Part shown: positions 45,674 through 54,627 of the stretch, piece by piece | Layout: every line of letters starts with the position of its first letter | Numbering within the stretch: position 1 is the first letter of the stretch | Origin: Marmoricola sp. URHB0036 | GTDB taxonomy: Bacteria; Actinomycetota; Actinomycetes; Propionibacteriales; Nocardioidaceae | Direction of reading: 5' to 3' | Length of the DNA: 64,000 bases | Assembly (NCBI RefSeq): GCF_000426045.1 | Contig: NZ_AUEP01000009.1 | Coordinates: 124,001-188,000, forward strand | Translations under genes and position numbers: made by a program | Notes under the pieces: model-generated | Database searches by the model: none | The model's input: the letters and a program-made list of their open reading frames with translations, nothing else | Told to the model about the DNA's origin: nothing

Positions 45674-45871
45674 ATGATCAACAACCCCGACACCCTGCAG
45701 TTCTGGATCAACGTCTTCCTCATCGTCGCTGCCGTCTCCGTGGCGTTCGCCTTCCTGGCGCTCGCGGTCGGCATCCGCGACCTGCGGCGACCGGTTGCGG
45801 CCCCCGCCGCCCCGGCCCCCAGCCCGTACCTCGACGAGGTGACGTCCGCTCCGACGCGGCACGCCGCCTGA
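45674..45871 (+). CDS. small single-pass membrane protein
   Basis: 65 residues: one hydrophobic helix (VFLIVAAVSVAFAFLALAVGI) followed by a Pro/Ala-rich cytoplasmic tail. CAGGAG lies 6 nt before the ATG. An 11-bp direct repeat (CTGCAAGAGGG at 45599 and 45610) precedes it. I do not recognise a family. It lies 17 bp before an amidohydrolase gene but may be independent. Confidence 0.65.
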   Translation: MINNPDTLQFWINVFLIVAAVSVAFAFLALAVGIRDLRRPVAAPAAPAPSPYLDEVTSAPTRHAA

Positions 45872-45888
45872 GACGGCACAATCGCCGG

Positions 45889-47496
45889 GTGAGCACCACT
45901 GCGTTCGTGAACGGCGCCGTCTTCGACGGCCACCACCATCTCGGGGCCGCGACCCTCCTCGTCGAGGACGCACGGGTCGTGGCGGTCGGCGACCTCGACG
46001 TACCCGAGGGCGCCCGAGTCGTCGATGTGGCAGGTGGGCTGGTCGGCCCGGGTTTCGTCGACGCCCACGTGCACGCCGTGCAGGGCGGGCTCGAACGCAC
46101 CCGCTGCGACCTGTCCGAGGCCTCGACGCGCGAGGAGTACCTCGCGGCAGTCAAGGCGTACGCCGAGTCCCACCCCGACGTGCCGTGGATCCTCGGCGGC
46201 GGTTGGGCGATGGCCGCCTTCCCCGGAGGTACGCCGGTCGCGGCCGACCTCGATGCGGTGGTCCCCGACCGGCCGGTGTTCCTGCCCAACCGCGACCACC
46301 ACGGAGCCTTGGTGAACACCCGGGCCCTCGAGCTGGCCGGCATCACCCGGGACTCGCCCGAGCCGCCGCACGGACGCTACGAGCGCGACGCCGACGGTCA
46401 GCCGACCGGCACCCTGCACGAAGGGGCCATGGAGGTCGTCTCGCAGCACGCGCCGGCGACCACGGCCGATGCCTACTACGAGGGTCTGCTCGCGGGACAG
46501 GCCTACCTGCACGCGGTGGGCGTCACCGGCTGGCAGGACGCGATCGTCGGCGACTACGCCGGCATGGACGACCCGGGACCGACGTACCTCCGGGCCGCGC
46601 AGCGCGGAGACCTGACCGCACACGTCGTCGGGGCGTTGTGGTGGGACCGCGAGCGCGGCGAGGAGCAGGTGTCTTCACTGGTGGAGCGGCGGGCCGAGTT
46701 CAGCCACGGCCGCTTCCGGGCAACGAGCGTGAAGGTGATGCAGGACGGCGTGATGGAGAACGGCACGGCCGCGCTGACCGCGCCGTACCTCGACGCGGGC
46801 GGGCAGCCGACCGCGAACGGCGGGCACTCCTTCGTCGAGCCGACCGCGTTGCGGCAGGCCGTTGCACTCCTCGATGCCGAGGGCTTCCAGGTGCATGTCC
46901 ACGGCATCGGCGACCGGGGCGTGCGCGAGGCGCTGGACGCCTTCGTCGGGACGGACCCGGAGCGCCGGCACCACATCGCGCATCTCCAGCTGGTGCATCC
47001 CGACGACGTACGCCGCTTCGGCGAGCTCGGGGTGGCCGCCAACATCCAGGCGCTCTGGGCCTGTCTGGACGACCAGATGGTCGACCTGACGATCCCGTTC
47101 ATCGGCACCGAGCGCGCCACCTGGCAGTACCCGTTCGGGTCGCTGCACCGCGCGGGCGCCCGGCTGGTCGCCGGCAGCGACTGGCCGGTGAGCACGCCCC
47201 ACCCGCTCGCGGCGATCCACGTCGCGGTCAACCGGTGGGCCCACGGCGCCGAGGGTCGTGAGGGCAACGAACCCTTCCTGCCCGAGCAGGGGCTCGACCT
47301 GGAGACCGCGTTCGCGGCGTACACCAGCGGATCGGCGTGGGTGAACCATCGCGACGACGCCGGCACCCTCGCTGCGGGCTCGGTCGCCGACCTCGTCGTA
47401 CTCGACCGCGACCCGTTCGTCGGCGACCCGGCCGAGATCGGCGCCACCCAGGTCGTCTCCACCTGGATCGACGGCGTCGCTGTCCACGAGTCCTGA
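45889..47496 (+). CDS. amidohydrolase family 3 protein (YtcJ-like)
   Basis: 535 residues. The N-terminal small beta domain leads into VGPGFVDAHVHAVQGG (metal HxH), with HVHGIGD near residue 330, IAHLQLVHPDD and GSDWPVSTPHPL near 430 (metal Asp). This is the YtcJ/N-substituted formamide deformylase-like group of the metal-dependent hydrolase superfamily. The substrate is unknown. GTG start 6 nt after CACAAT, no Shine-Dalgarno. Confidence 0.93.
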   Translation: MSTTAFVNGAVFDGHHHLGAATLLVEDARVVAVGDLDVPEGARVVDVAGGLVGPGFVDAHVHAVQGGLERTRCDLSEASTREEYLAAVKAYAESHPDVPWILGGGWAMAAFPGGTPVAADLDAVVPDRPVFLPNRDHHGALVNTRALELAGITRDSPEPPHGRYERDADGQPTGTLHEGAMEVVSQHAPATTADAYYEGLLAGQAYLHAVGVTGWQDAIVGDYAGMDDPGPTYLRAAQRGDLTAHVVGALWWDRERGEEQVSSLVERRAEFSHGRFRATSVKVMQDGVMENGTAALTAPYLDAGGQPTANGGHSFVEPTALRQAVALLDAEGFQVHVHGIGDRGVREALDAFVGTDPERRHHIAHLQLVHPDDVRRFGELGVAANIQALWACLDDQMVDLTIPFIGTERATWQYPFGSLHRAGARLVAGSDWPVSTPHPLAAIHVAVNRWAHGAEGREGNEPFLPEQGLDLETAFAAYTSGSAWVNHRDDAGTLAAGSVADLVVLDRDPFVGDPAEIGATQVVSTWIDGVAVHES

Positions 47497-47538
47497 GCGG
47501 GCCGATGAGTTGAGCTGACGACGGGAGTCCCTATCCCC

Positions 47539-47952
47539 ATGGAGCAGGAGATCCGCGACCTGATCGCGCGCTGGGCCGACGCCGTGCACCGTGGCGACCT
47601 CGACACCGTCCTGGCCGACCACGGCGAGGACATCGTGATGTTCGACGTGCCACCACCCGAGGACGGCGTACGCGGGTTGGCGGAGTACCGCGATACGTGG
47701 CCCGGCTTCTTCGAGTGGCAGGCGTCGGGGGCGTTCTTCGAGATCGTCGAGCTCGACGTGACGGCTGGTGCCGACGTGGCGTTCGCGTGGGCACTGCTGC
47801 GGTGCAACACCCCCGAAGCGCTGGCTCGGCACCCCGACCAGCGGCTGCGCCTGACGGTCGGACTGGTCCGGCGCGCCGAGCGGTGGGTGGTCACCCACGA
47901 GCACCACTCCTTCGCCGACTCCTCCACCACCGACTCCTCCACCGCCGACTGA
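47539..47952 (+). CDS. SnoaL/NTF2-like protein
   Basis: 137 residues of the SnoaL-like 3 (calcium/calmodulin kinase II association-like) type: IRDLIARWADAVHRGDLDTVLADHGEDIVMFDVPPP, then VAFAWALLRCNT and RWVVTHEHHSFA. It ends in a Ser/Thr/Asp repeat (two SSTTD-like units). Typical of small proteins that bind or isomerise a ligand; no activity can be inferred. It follows an amidohydrolase by 42 bp. Confidence 0.88.
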   Translation: MEQEIRDLIARWADAVHRGDLDTVLADHGEDIVMFDVPPPEDGVRGLAEYRDTWPGFFEWQASGAFFEIVELDVTAGADVAFAWALLRCNTPEALARHPDQRLRLTVGLVRRAERWVVTHEHHSFADSSTTDSSTAD

Positions 47953-48108
47953 ACGGCTTAGACCGGTCGGAGTGGGGCCTGTTCGTCGGGCCGCCGGAGT
48001 GCCACGGTGGGTCGTTGGGGATTTCGCCGACCAGAGATGTATCTGGCCGACCCCGTCCTGCTCTTGGGGGGAGCAGCGCCACGACAATCGGGACGGAAAG
48101 GCGTATTC

Positions 48109-49734
48109 ATGTCGCAGGGGATGAAGCACGGCTCGGAGACCTTCTTCATCGAGGGCGAAGGAGTACTCACCACCCAGCTCGGTGGCCGCACCGGTGACGA
48201 GGCGGATCCCGTCTCCACCTCCGAGAACCCGAAGGCCGGCAAGCCCAAGGCGCTTCCGAAGGCGGTGCCGGCCCCGTTCCACTTCTCACGCGTCGGGCCG
48301 AAGGGCACCCCGCTGAACGCGACGATCACCCGCAAGCTCGCCAAGGCGATGACCGTCGGCGGCGGCGGACCGGGCCAGGTGCCCGCCGGCTACACCTACC
48401 TCGGCCAGTTCGTCGACCACGACCTGACCATGGACCGCACCGACGTGATGCTCGGTGAGGACGTCACCCCCGAGGACCTCGTGCAGGGACGTTCACCACG
48501 GCTCGACCTCGACTCCCTCTACGGCGCCGGACCCGCCGACCCGGCGTCGGCGAAGTTCTACGCCGCCGACGGGCTGCACCTCAAGACCGGCACGACGATC
48601 CGTGCCGAGGGGGTCAAGCCCGCCCCACGCCACGACCTCCCCCGCGTGGGCACCGGCGGCGTGACCGCTGCGCAGAAGGCGCTCATCCCCGATCCCCGCA
48701 ACGACGAGAACCTCATCGTCGCGCAGACCCACACCGCGATGATCAGCTTCCACAACAAGGTCGTCGACCGACTGCCGGCCAGCATGCCGGCCGCCCAGAA
48801 GTTCACCGTGGCCCGCAAGCGGGTGACGCTGCACTACCAGTGGCTGCTGCGTCACGACTACCTGCAGCGCATCTGCCAGCCGGCCGTGGTGAACGACGTG
48901 TTCACCAACGGCCGCAAGCTGATCCAGCCCGACGCCATCCCGACCGCCACCCCGACGATGCCGATCGAGTTCTCGGTGGCTGCCTTCCGGCTCGGGCACA
49001 GCATGGTCCGCGCCGAGTACAACTGGAACAGCCACTTCCCCGGCACCGACGGCACCCTGGACTACATGTTCCTGTTCTCCGGCATGGGCGGCGGACTGGC
49101 CGGAGAGAAGCGGCTGCTCGGCAGCTGGATCGCGGACTGGCGCCGGATGTACGACTTCCCGGCCGCCGGCAAGCCCGGGCTGGCCGCGCCGGCCAGCGGC
49201 GTGAACATGGCGATGCGCATCGACACCCGCCTCACCGACCCCCTCGCCTCGCTGCCGCCGAGCACGTTCGGTGGCGACGACAACGTGGGCACGCTGCCGC
49301 GCAACCTGGCCTTCCGCAACCTCACCCGGGCCAACATGGTCTCGCTGGCCAGCGGCCAACAGATGGTCACGAAGATGAAGAGCCTCGGCATCGCGGTCAC
49401 GCCGCTCACCAGGGCACAGATCCTGAACGGCAACGGCGGCGCCAAGCTCGACCACCTGACGGCGGCCGAGAAGACGGCACTCGCGAACCGGACGCCGCTC
49501 TGGTTCTACATCCTGCGCGAGGCCGAGCTGAACAACGGCCGGCTCACGGGTGTGGGTGCACGGATCGTGGTCGAGACCTTCCACCGGGCCATGCAGGCGA
49601 GCCGGTTCTCCGTCGTACGCAACCCGGAGTTCAGGCCGACCCTCGGTCCGCGCAAGGCCAAGGGCATCTTCGAGATGACCGACCTGCTGTTCTTCGCGTT
49701 CGGCAACAAGGCCGAGCTGGCACCTGCCGGCTGA
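48109..49734 (+). CDS. animal-type heme peroxidase (An_peroxidase)
   Basis: 541 residues. The distal histidine H104 lies in LGQFVDHDLTMDRTDV, with the flanking acidic residues typical of heme-linked and calcium-binding sites in animal-type peroxidases. The proximal histidine H297 is in FRLGHSMVRAEYNW; DPRNDENLIVAQTHTAM is the conserved central block. These peroxidases oxidise halides or phenols with hydrogen peroxide. No signal peptide is seen at the N-terminus (MSQGMKHGSETFFIEG), so its site is uncertain. ATG 48109 has GGAAAGG upstream; the frame is open to 48007. A strong terminator follows. Confidence 0.93.
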   Translation: MSQGMKHGSETFFIEGEGVLTTQLGGRTGDEADPVSTSENPKAGKPKALPKAVPAPFHFSRVGPKGTPLNATITRKLAKAMTVGGGGPGQVPAGYTYLGQFVDHDLTMDRTDVMLGEDVTPEDLVQGRSPRLDLDSLYGAGPADPASAKFYAADGLHLKTGTTIRAEGVKPAPRHDLPRVGTGGVTAAQKALIPDPRNDENLIVAQTHTAMISFHNKVVDRLPASMPAAQKFTVARKRVTLHYQWLLRHDYLQRICQPAVVNDVFTNGRKLIQPDAIPTATPTMPIEFSVAAFRLGHSMVRAEYNWNSHFPGTDGTLDYMFLFSGMGGGLAGEKRLLGSWIADWRRMYDFPAAGKPGLAAPASGVNMAMRIDTRLTDPLASLPPSTFGGDDNVGTLPRNLAFRNLTRANMVSLASGQQMVTKMKSLGIAVTPLTRAQILNGNGGAKLDHLTAAEKTALANRTPLWFYILREAELNNGRLTGVGARIVVETFHRAMQASRFSVVRNPEFRPTLGPRKAKGIFEMTDLLFFAFGNKAELAPAG

Positions 49735-49782
49735 GGCCGCCCGACAGCCTCCCGCAACCGGGGGACGGGAGGAGGGGGGAAG

Positions 49783-49815
49783 CCAAGGGCTCCGGGGATT
49801 CCCCGGGGCCCTTGG
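49783..49815 (+). terminator. hairpin terminator after the heme peroxidase gene
   Basis: 15-bp stem (49783-49797 with 49801-49815, one G-U pair) around a 3-nt loop, ending TTGGTCTGT. It lies between the convergent peroxidase and GNAT genes. Confidence 0.85.
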
Positions 49816-49831
49816 TCTGTCCGGAGGCAGC

Positions 49832-50359
49832 TCAGGAATGCGTACGCCGGGTCCAGCGGACCTCTCCGTCGATCATCGTCGGGGTGGCCGACATCCCGAG
49901 CCGGCGCGCCACGGCGGCCGAAGCGGCGTTGCCCGGATGGATGAGCGCGTGCACGGTCAGCACACCCTGATCCTCGAGCCAGGACACCATCACCTGCGCC
50001 GCCTCGCAGGCGAGACCGTGGCCCTGGTGCTCGACTCCCACAACCCAGGCCACGTCCGCCTCCGTCGCCCCTGTCGCCTCGTCGGCTGGGGTCAGGGTGG
50101 CCTGGACGTATCCCGCAGTCTCGCCCGACTCAGCGATCCGGAGGATCCAGTTCAGCCAACCTTCCGTTCCGTCGCGGGACTGCCCCAACGACTGCACCCG
50201 GTAGCGAGCCTCGAGGTCGGCGAGCGCCGGAGGCTCGCCACCGGTCCACTCGTAGAGCGTCGGGCTCGCGAGGACCTCGACCATCTCGACGGCGTGCGCG
50301 ACGTCGAGCGGCTCGAGGACCAGGCGTCCGGTCCGGATCGACTCAGCTCGAGGCCACAT
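49832..50359 (-). CDS. GNAT-family N-acetyltransferase
   Basis: 175 residues of the RimJ/RimL-like GNAT group: RTGRLVLEPLDVAHAVEMVEVL at the start, then AGYVQATLTPADEATGATEADVAWVVGVEHQGHGLACEAAQVMVSWL (acetyl-CoA site) and NAASAAVARRLGM. Transfers an acetyl group to an unknown amine. ATG at 50359. It lies 8 bp after the quinone oxidoreductase gene on the same strand, so cotranscription is likely. Confidence 0.92.
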   Translation of the reverse strand: MWPRAESIRTGRLVLEPLDVAHAVEMVEVLASPTLYEWTGGEPPALADLEARYRVQSLGQSRDGTEGWLNWILRIAESGETAGYVQATLTPADEATGATEADVAWVVGVEHQGHGLACEAAQVMVSWLEDQGVLTVHALIHPGNAASAAVARRLGMSATPTMIDGEVRWTRRTHS

Positions 50360-50367
50360 CCCTGCGC

Positions 50368-51345
50368 CTACCTCAGGGTGACGACCGACTTGCCGAGGGT
50401 CTTGCGGTCCTCCATGTCCTGGAGGGCCTGGCCGAACTGCTCGAGGGGGTACGTCGCGCCGATGGGCGGGTCGATCACGCCGGACTCCATCATCGGCAGC
50501 AGCTCGTTCCACTGCTGGCGCATGTAGCCGGGTCGCACCATCGCGTACGCGCCCCAGCCGACGCCGCGGACGTCGACGTTGTTGAGCAGCAGCCGGTTGA
50601 CCTTGACCTCGGGGATGGCGCCGGCCGTGAAGCCGACCACCAGGAGGCGCCCCTGGGTGCCGAGCGAGCGCAGCGAGTCGGTCATCAGGTCGCCGCCGAC
50701 GACGTCCATGACCACGTCGACCCCTTCGCCCCCGGTCAGCTCCTTGACGGCCTCGCGGAACCCCTCGATCCGGACGACCTCGTCGGCACCGGCCTTCCTC
50801 GCGACCTCGGCCTTCTCGTCGGTGGAGACGACGGCGATGGTGCGGGCGCCGTAGCCCTTGGCGACCTGGAGGGTGGCCGTGCCGACGCCCCCCGCCGCGC
50901 CGTGCACCAGCACGGTCTCGCCCTCCTTGAGCGAGCCGCGCTCGGACAGCGCGAAGTGGGCGGTGAGGTAGTTCATCGGGATCGCCGCGCCCTGCTCGAA
51001 GCTGAGAGCATCGGGGAGCGGGAACACGCTGTCCGGTCCCAGCCCGACCAGGTCGGCGGCGCCGCCGTGCCCCAGGACCGCCGCGACGCGGTCGCCCTCG
51101 GCCAGGCCGGAACCCTCGGGCGCGGAGCGTACGACGCCCGCGAAGTCGACTCCGAGGGTGAACGGGAGCTCCGGCTTGAGCTGGTACTGCCCCTTGCTCA
51201 GCAGCAGGTCGGGGAAGGAGATCCCGACGGCATGGGTCTCCACCAGCACCTGCGGGCCGAAGGGGCCCTCGGCCGTGGGCTCGGGCACCTCCTCGACCGT
51301 GACTGCGGACGGACCGTCGGGCCGGGACACCTGGACTGCGCGCAT
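50368..51345 (-). CDS. NADPH:quinone oxidoreductase family protein
   Basis: 325 residues, zinc-free MDR superfamily. GroES-like N-terminus (MRAVQVSRPDGPSAVTVEEV, LPFTLGVDFAGVV) and Rossmann domain with VLVHGAAGGVGTATLQVAKGYGA. It reduces quinones or enals with NADPH. ATG at 51345 lies 7 nt after TAGCCT, a leaderless layout. It probably heads a two-gene unit with the GNAT gene. Confidence 0.95.
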   Translation of the reverse strand: MRAVQVSRPDGPSAVTVEEVPEPTAEGPFGPQVLVETHAVGISFPDLLLSKGQYQLKPELPFTLGVDFAGVVRSAPEGSGLAEGDRVAAVLGHGGAADLVGLGPDSVFPLPDALSFEQGAAIPMNYLTAHFALSERGSLKEGETVLVHGAAGGVGTATLQVAKGYGARTIAVVSTDEKAEVARKAGADEVVRIEGFREAVKELTGGEGVDVVMDVVGGDLMTDSLRSLGTQGRLLVVGFTAGAIPEVKVNRLLLNNVDVRGVGWGAYAMVRPGYMRQQWNELLPMMESGVIDPPIGATYPLEQFGQALQDMEDRKTLGKSVVTLR

Positions 51346-51373
51346 AGGCACGAGGCTAGAGGGTGGTCCTGCC

Positions 51374-52618
51374 TCAGCCCTCGGCACCCGATTTCACGAG
51401 CCGTTCCAGCTCGAAGTGCATCGGGTCGGTGTAGTGCCAGGTGCCGCCCCAGGCGAAGCCCCACCGGTTGAAGATCGCGACGACCCCGCGGTCCATCTTG
51501 CCGACGGTGCCGCGTTGGTTGTCGGCCACGTTGAGGTCGATGGCGGTGCCGAAGCTGTGGAACGACAGGGTGTGGCTGCCGGCGATGTAGCGCGGCACGT
51601 AGCACCCGCCGTACTGGTAGATCGCCTTCGACAACCCGGCGGCGACCACCTCGTTCAACGCCCCGCGCAGCTGGGGCAGCATCACCTTGTTGCCGGTGAC
51701 CCGGCCGATGATCGGCATCTCCTCGGTGCGGATGCTGGCGGCGACCCACTTCGGGTCAGGCGTGACCGTGCCGTCGGCGTGCGGGGTGTAGCTGAACGAC
51801 CCGACCGCCTGGGCGACCGAGCCACCCGTGGGCACCACCGTCTGGACGCTCAGGTCGAAGTCGGGGCCGAGGATCTGCACACTGGCCCGGCCGTGGGTGT
51901 CCTGCTGGAGCTGCTTGCGGATGCTCTGGGGCGAGGTCGAGCCCATCGAGACGATCATCGCGTTGTCCTTGGTCATCCTCAGCGGCTTGACCCACTTGGA
52001 GTTGACCACGGCGTCGATCTGGTGGGCGTACGTCGGATACAGGATCTGGGCGTAGGCCCCGATGTGCACGGTCGGGGAGTCGGTCTCGTTGCCGAGCTTG
52101 AGGAAGCCGTCCTTGGTGGCGAGCTTCTTGGCGATCGCCGGGCTGACCGCGATCTCGCCGTCGGCCACCCGGTCCCAGACTCCCTGGGTCTGTGCCGTGC
52201 CCTGCGGGGTCAGGCGGCGGAAGGTGGCCGGGTTGACCGCGGCGTAGGTGACCTGCTGCTCGTCGACCCAGAACGAGCCCATCGAGAACGTCTCGACGCT
52301 GCTGATCGCCTTCGCGCCCTTGTCGGTCTTGATGTTGCGGATCGAGTTGATGACCTCGGGTGACAACGTGTCCTGGCTGTAGACGAGCACGTCGGAGGAG
52401 AGCAGCGGCGCATCCAGCTTCGGCGGCGGGTCCATGGCGACGTCGCTGGCCGGGACGGTCTTGCCGGGGTTGGCCGGGGCGCCGTCGGTGCCCGTGCTCG
52501 AGGTCTTCGGCGGTTGGTCGGACTGCGCCTGGAGCGCGCCGCACGCGCTGACGGCCGGCGAGCAGGCCAGCAGCACGGCACAGGCCGACCACAGCTTGAC
52601 TCTCGACGACGTACGCAT
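51374..52618 (-). CDS. VanY/M15-type D,D-carboxypeptidase lipoprotein
   Basis: 414 residues. A lipoprotein signal ends in the lipobox VSAC at C26. The middle (about 120-260) looks like a MacB/FtsX periplasmic-core domain (GEIAVSPAIAKKL, IDAVVNSKWVKPL, NAMIVSMGSTSPQSIRKQL). The C-terminal peptidase M15 domain has zinc ligands H354 and D361 (HSFGTAIDLN) and H401 (YTDPMHFE). It should trim peptidoglycan stem peptides at the cell surface. Its stop lies 28 bp upstream of the quinone oxidoreductase start. Combination of domains is notable. Confidence 0.88.
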   Translation of the reverse strand: MRTSSRVKLWSACAVLLACSPAVSACGALQAQSDQPPKTSSTGTDGAPANPGKTVPASDVAMDPPPKLDAPLLSSDVLVYSQDTLSPEVINSIRNIKTDKGAKAISSVETFSMGSFWVDEQQVTYAAVNPATFRRLTPQGTAQTQGVWDRVADGEIAVSPAIAKKLATKDGFLKLGNETDSPTVHIGAYAQILYPTYAHQIDAVVNSKWVKPLRMTKDNAMIVSMGSTSPQSIRKQLQQDTHGRASVQILGPDFDLSVQTVVPTGGSVAQAVGSFSYTPHADGTVTPDPKWVAASIRTEEMPIIGRVTGNKVMLPQLRGALNEVVAAGLSKAIYQYGGCYVPRYIAGSHTLSFHSFGTAIDLNVADNQRGTVGKMDRGVVAIFNRWGFAWGGTWHYTDPMHFELERLVKSGAEG

Positions 52619-52709
52619 CAGCTCTCGATTCCCGCCGCGGCTCCGTCGCGGCCCCCTGCACGATGCTAGCCGTGGCCCGGAAGCCCCCGGTCGAGAATCC
52701 CGAGGGGCG

Positions 52710-53471
52710 TCAGGCGTCCTCTTTGCGGAACACTGAGGTCCCCCACCACACGGCGAGCCCGAAGAGCACCACCGCCCAGGTGGTGCCCCACATCAGCCCA
52801 CTGGTGTTGAAGTCGCCGCTGAAGGTGTCGCGCACCCCGTCGACGATCCAGCGGAACGGCATGAAGTCGCTGACGTTCTGCAGCCACTCGGGGCCGAGCG
52901 TCATCGGCAGCAGGATCCCCGAGAGCAGCAGGATCGGCATCATCACCATGTTGATGACCGGCGCCATCACGTCCTCGCTCTTGGTGGTCAGGGCGAGCGC
53001 GTTGGACGCCGCAGCGCAGGCGCCACCGACCAGGAGGGTCAGCGCGATGCCGATGACGACGCCCTCGACCGACGCCCGCATGCCCATGGCCCAGCCGAGC
53101 ACGACGAGGATCACCGCCTGCACGAAGAGCTGGGCCACGTCACGCATCAGTCGACCCACGAGCAGGGCCGTGCGGTTGGCGGGGGTCACCCGCTCGGCTT
53201 CGATGACACCCTCGCGCCACTCCCCGATCAGGCCGAAGCCGGCGAAGAAGGCGCCGAACATGCCCAGCTGGACGAGCAGGCCGGGCACCAGGAACGTGTA
53301 GGCGTTGTCCGAGCCGCCCGGGAAGCTGTCCACGATCGGCTTGAGCAGCGGACCGAACAGCACCAGGTAGAGGACCGGCTGCATCACGCCGATGAAGACC
53401 CAGGCCGGGTTGCGCAGGTTCATCCGCACCTGGCGGTTGAACACGATGGTCGACTCTCGTACGAAGCTCAC
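52710..53471 (-). CDS. ABC-2 type transporter permease (DrrB-like)
   Basis: 253 residues with six membrane helices of the ABC-2 family (VLYLVLFGPLLKPI, LVPGLLVQLGMFGAFFAGFGLIGEWREGVIEAERV signature, MLPMTLGPEWLQ-like linker). It pairs with the upstream ATPase (ATGA overlap) in a drug-type exporter of the DrrAB class. The ligand is unknown. End of the operon. Confidence 0.94.
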   Translation of the reverse strand: MSFVRESTIVFNRQVRMNLRNPAWVFIGVMQPVLYLVLFGPLLKPIVDSFPGGSDNAYTFLVPGLLVQLGMFGAFFAGFGLIGEWREGVIEAERVTPANRTALLVGRLMRDVAQLFVQAVILVVLGWAMGMRASVEGVVIGIALTLLVGGACAAASNALALTTKSEDVMAPVINMVMMPILLLSGILLPMTLGPEWLQNVSDFMPFRWIVDGVRDTFSGDFNTSGLMWGTTWAVVLFGLAVWWGTSVFRKEDA

Positions 53472-54493
53472 TGGTCTGCTCCCACTGTCTCGGGCTGCTG
53501 TTCGGTCGACTCGGGCTGGCCCGACTCGGCCCCGGCCTCCGCGTCGCGCAGCGACCGGCCGGTCAGGGTCAGGAAGACGTCGTCGAGGGTCGGGCGGTGC
53601 ACCTCGATCGACTCCAGCGTGATGCCGGTGCGGTCGAGCTCACGCAGCAGACCGGGTACGGCGCGGCCGGCACGCGGCACGCGACCTCGCACGTGGTGAC
53701 CCTCGACCTCGAGGGAGTCGGCGATCGAGTTCAGCGCGGCCGCGGCGTCGGTGACGCGGCTGTAGTCGGCCACCTCGAGGTCGACCTGGTCGCCCGAGAT
53801 GGCGGCCTTGAGGTTCTCGGAGGTGTCGCTCGCGATGATCCGGCCCTGGTCGATGATCATGATCCGGTCGCTGAGCACGTCGGCCTCGTCGAGGTAGTGC
53901 GTGGTCAGGAAGACCGTCGCTCCCCGCTCACGACGAAGGTCGGCGATGTGCTCCCAGAGGTTGGCGCGCGCCTGCGGGTCCAGCCCGGTGGTCGGCTCGT
54001 CGAGGAAGACCAGCGTCGGGTCGTGGATCAGCCCCATCACGATGTCGAGGCGGCGCTTCTGGCCCCCGGACATCTGCTTGGGGGTGCGCTTCCACAGCCC
54101 GGGCAGGTCGAGCTGCTCGAAGAGCTGGTGGCCGCGCTCGGTCGCCTGCTTCTTGCTGATGCCGTAGAGCATCCCGTGGTCGACGACCTCGTCACCTGCT
54201 CGGGCGTAGGAGTAGGCCCCTCCCGCCTGGGAGACGTAGCCGATGCTGCGGCGTACGTCCTGGGACTGCTTGACCACGTCGTAGCCGGCCACCGTCGCGG
54301 TCCCTTCCGTGGGCCGCAGCAGGGTGGTGAGCATCCGCAGGGTGGTGGTCTTGCCGGCGCCGTTGGGCCCGAGGAACCCGACGACCTCGCCCTCCTCGAC
54401 GTCGAGGTCGACGCCGTCGACGGCGCGCACCTCGACCTTCTCGCGCCCCTGGCGGGTCTTGAAGGTCTGGACCAACCCTCGCGCGTGAATCAT
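53468..54493 (-). CDS. ABC transporter ATP-binding protein (DrrA-like)
   Basis: 341 residues. Walker A GPNGAGKTTTLRML near 42-51, signature MSGGQKRRLD and Walker B TLVFLDEPTTGLD, followed by the DrrA-type C-terminal extension (DQVDLEVADYSRVTDAAAAL, about 230-320) that is needed for membrane assembly. GGAGAAAGGG precedes the ATG. It lies downstream of padR on the same strand, with two TTCAA-N2-TTGAA operators in between. Confidence 0.95.
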   Translation of the reverse strand: MIHARGLVQTFKTRQGREKVEVRAVDGVDLDVEEGEVVGFLGPNGAGKTTTLRMLTTLLRPTEGTATVAGYDVVKQSQDVRRSIGYVSQAGGAYSYARAGDEVVDHGMLYGISKKQATERGHQLFEQLDLPGLWKRTPKQMSGGQKRRLDIVMGLIHDPTLVFLDEPTTGLDPQARANLWEHIADLRRERGATVFLTTHYLDEADVLSDRIMIIDQGRIIASDTSENLKAAISGDQVDLEVADYSRVTDAAAALNSIADSLEVEGHHVRGRVPRAGRAVPGLLRELDRTGITLESIEVHRPTLDDVFLTLTGRSLRDAEAGAESGQPESTEQQPETVGADQ

Positions 54494-54519
54494 CGTGTGT
54501 CCCTTTCTCCGGACGGGTG

Positions 54520-54557
54520 TTCAAGGTTGAATATTCGACAGTGTTCAAGTTTGAACA
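54520..54557 (-). promoter_or_regulatory. tandem PadR-type operators upstream of the ABC exporter
   Basis: TTCAA-GG-TTGAA (54520-54531) and TGTTCAA-GT-TTGAACA (54542-54557) are dyads of the same half-site, centres 24 bp apart. They lie in the AT-richer gap between padR and the exporter, 27 bp from the ATPase start. PadR repressors typically bind such tandem sites in the promoter they control. Confidence 0.75.
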
Positions 54558-54627
54558 TGGGTCTGTCAACCCGTGCTGCGAGTAGACCAGCGAACACCGA
54601 CAAACTCATCGGCCCGCAACAAACGGG

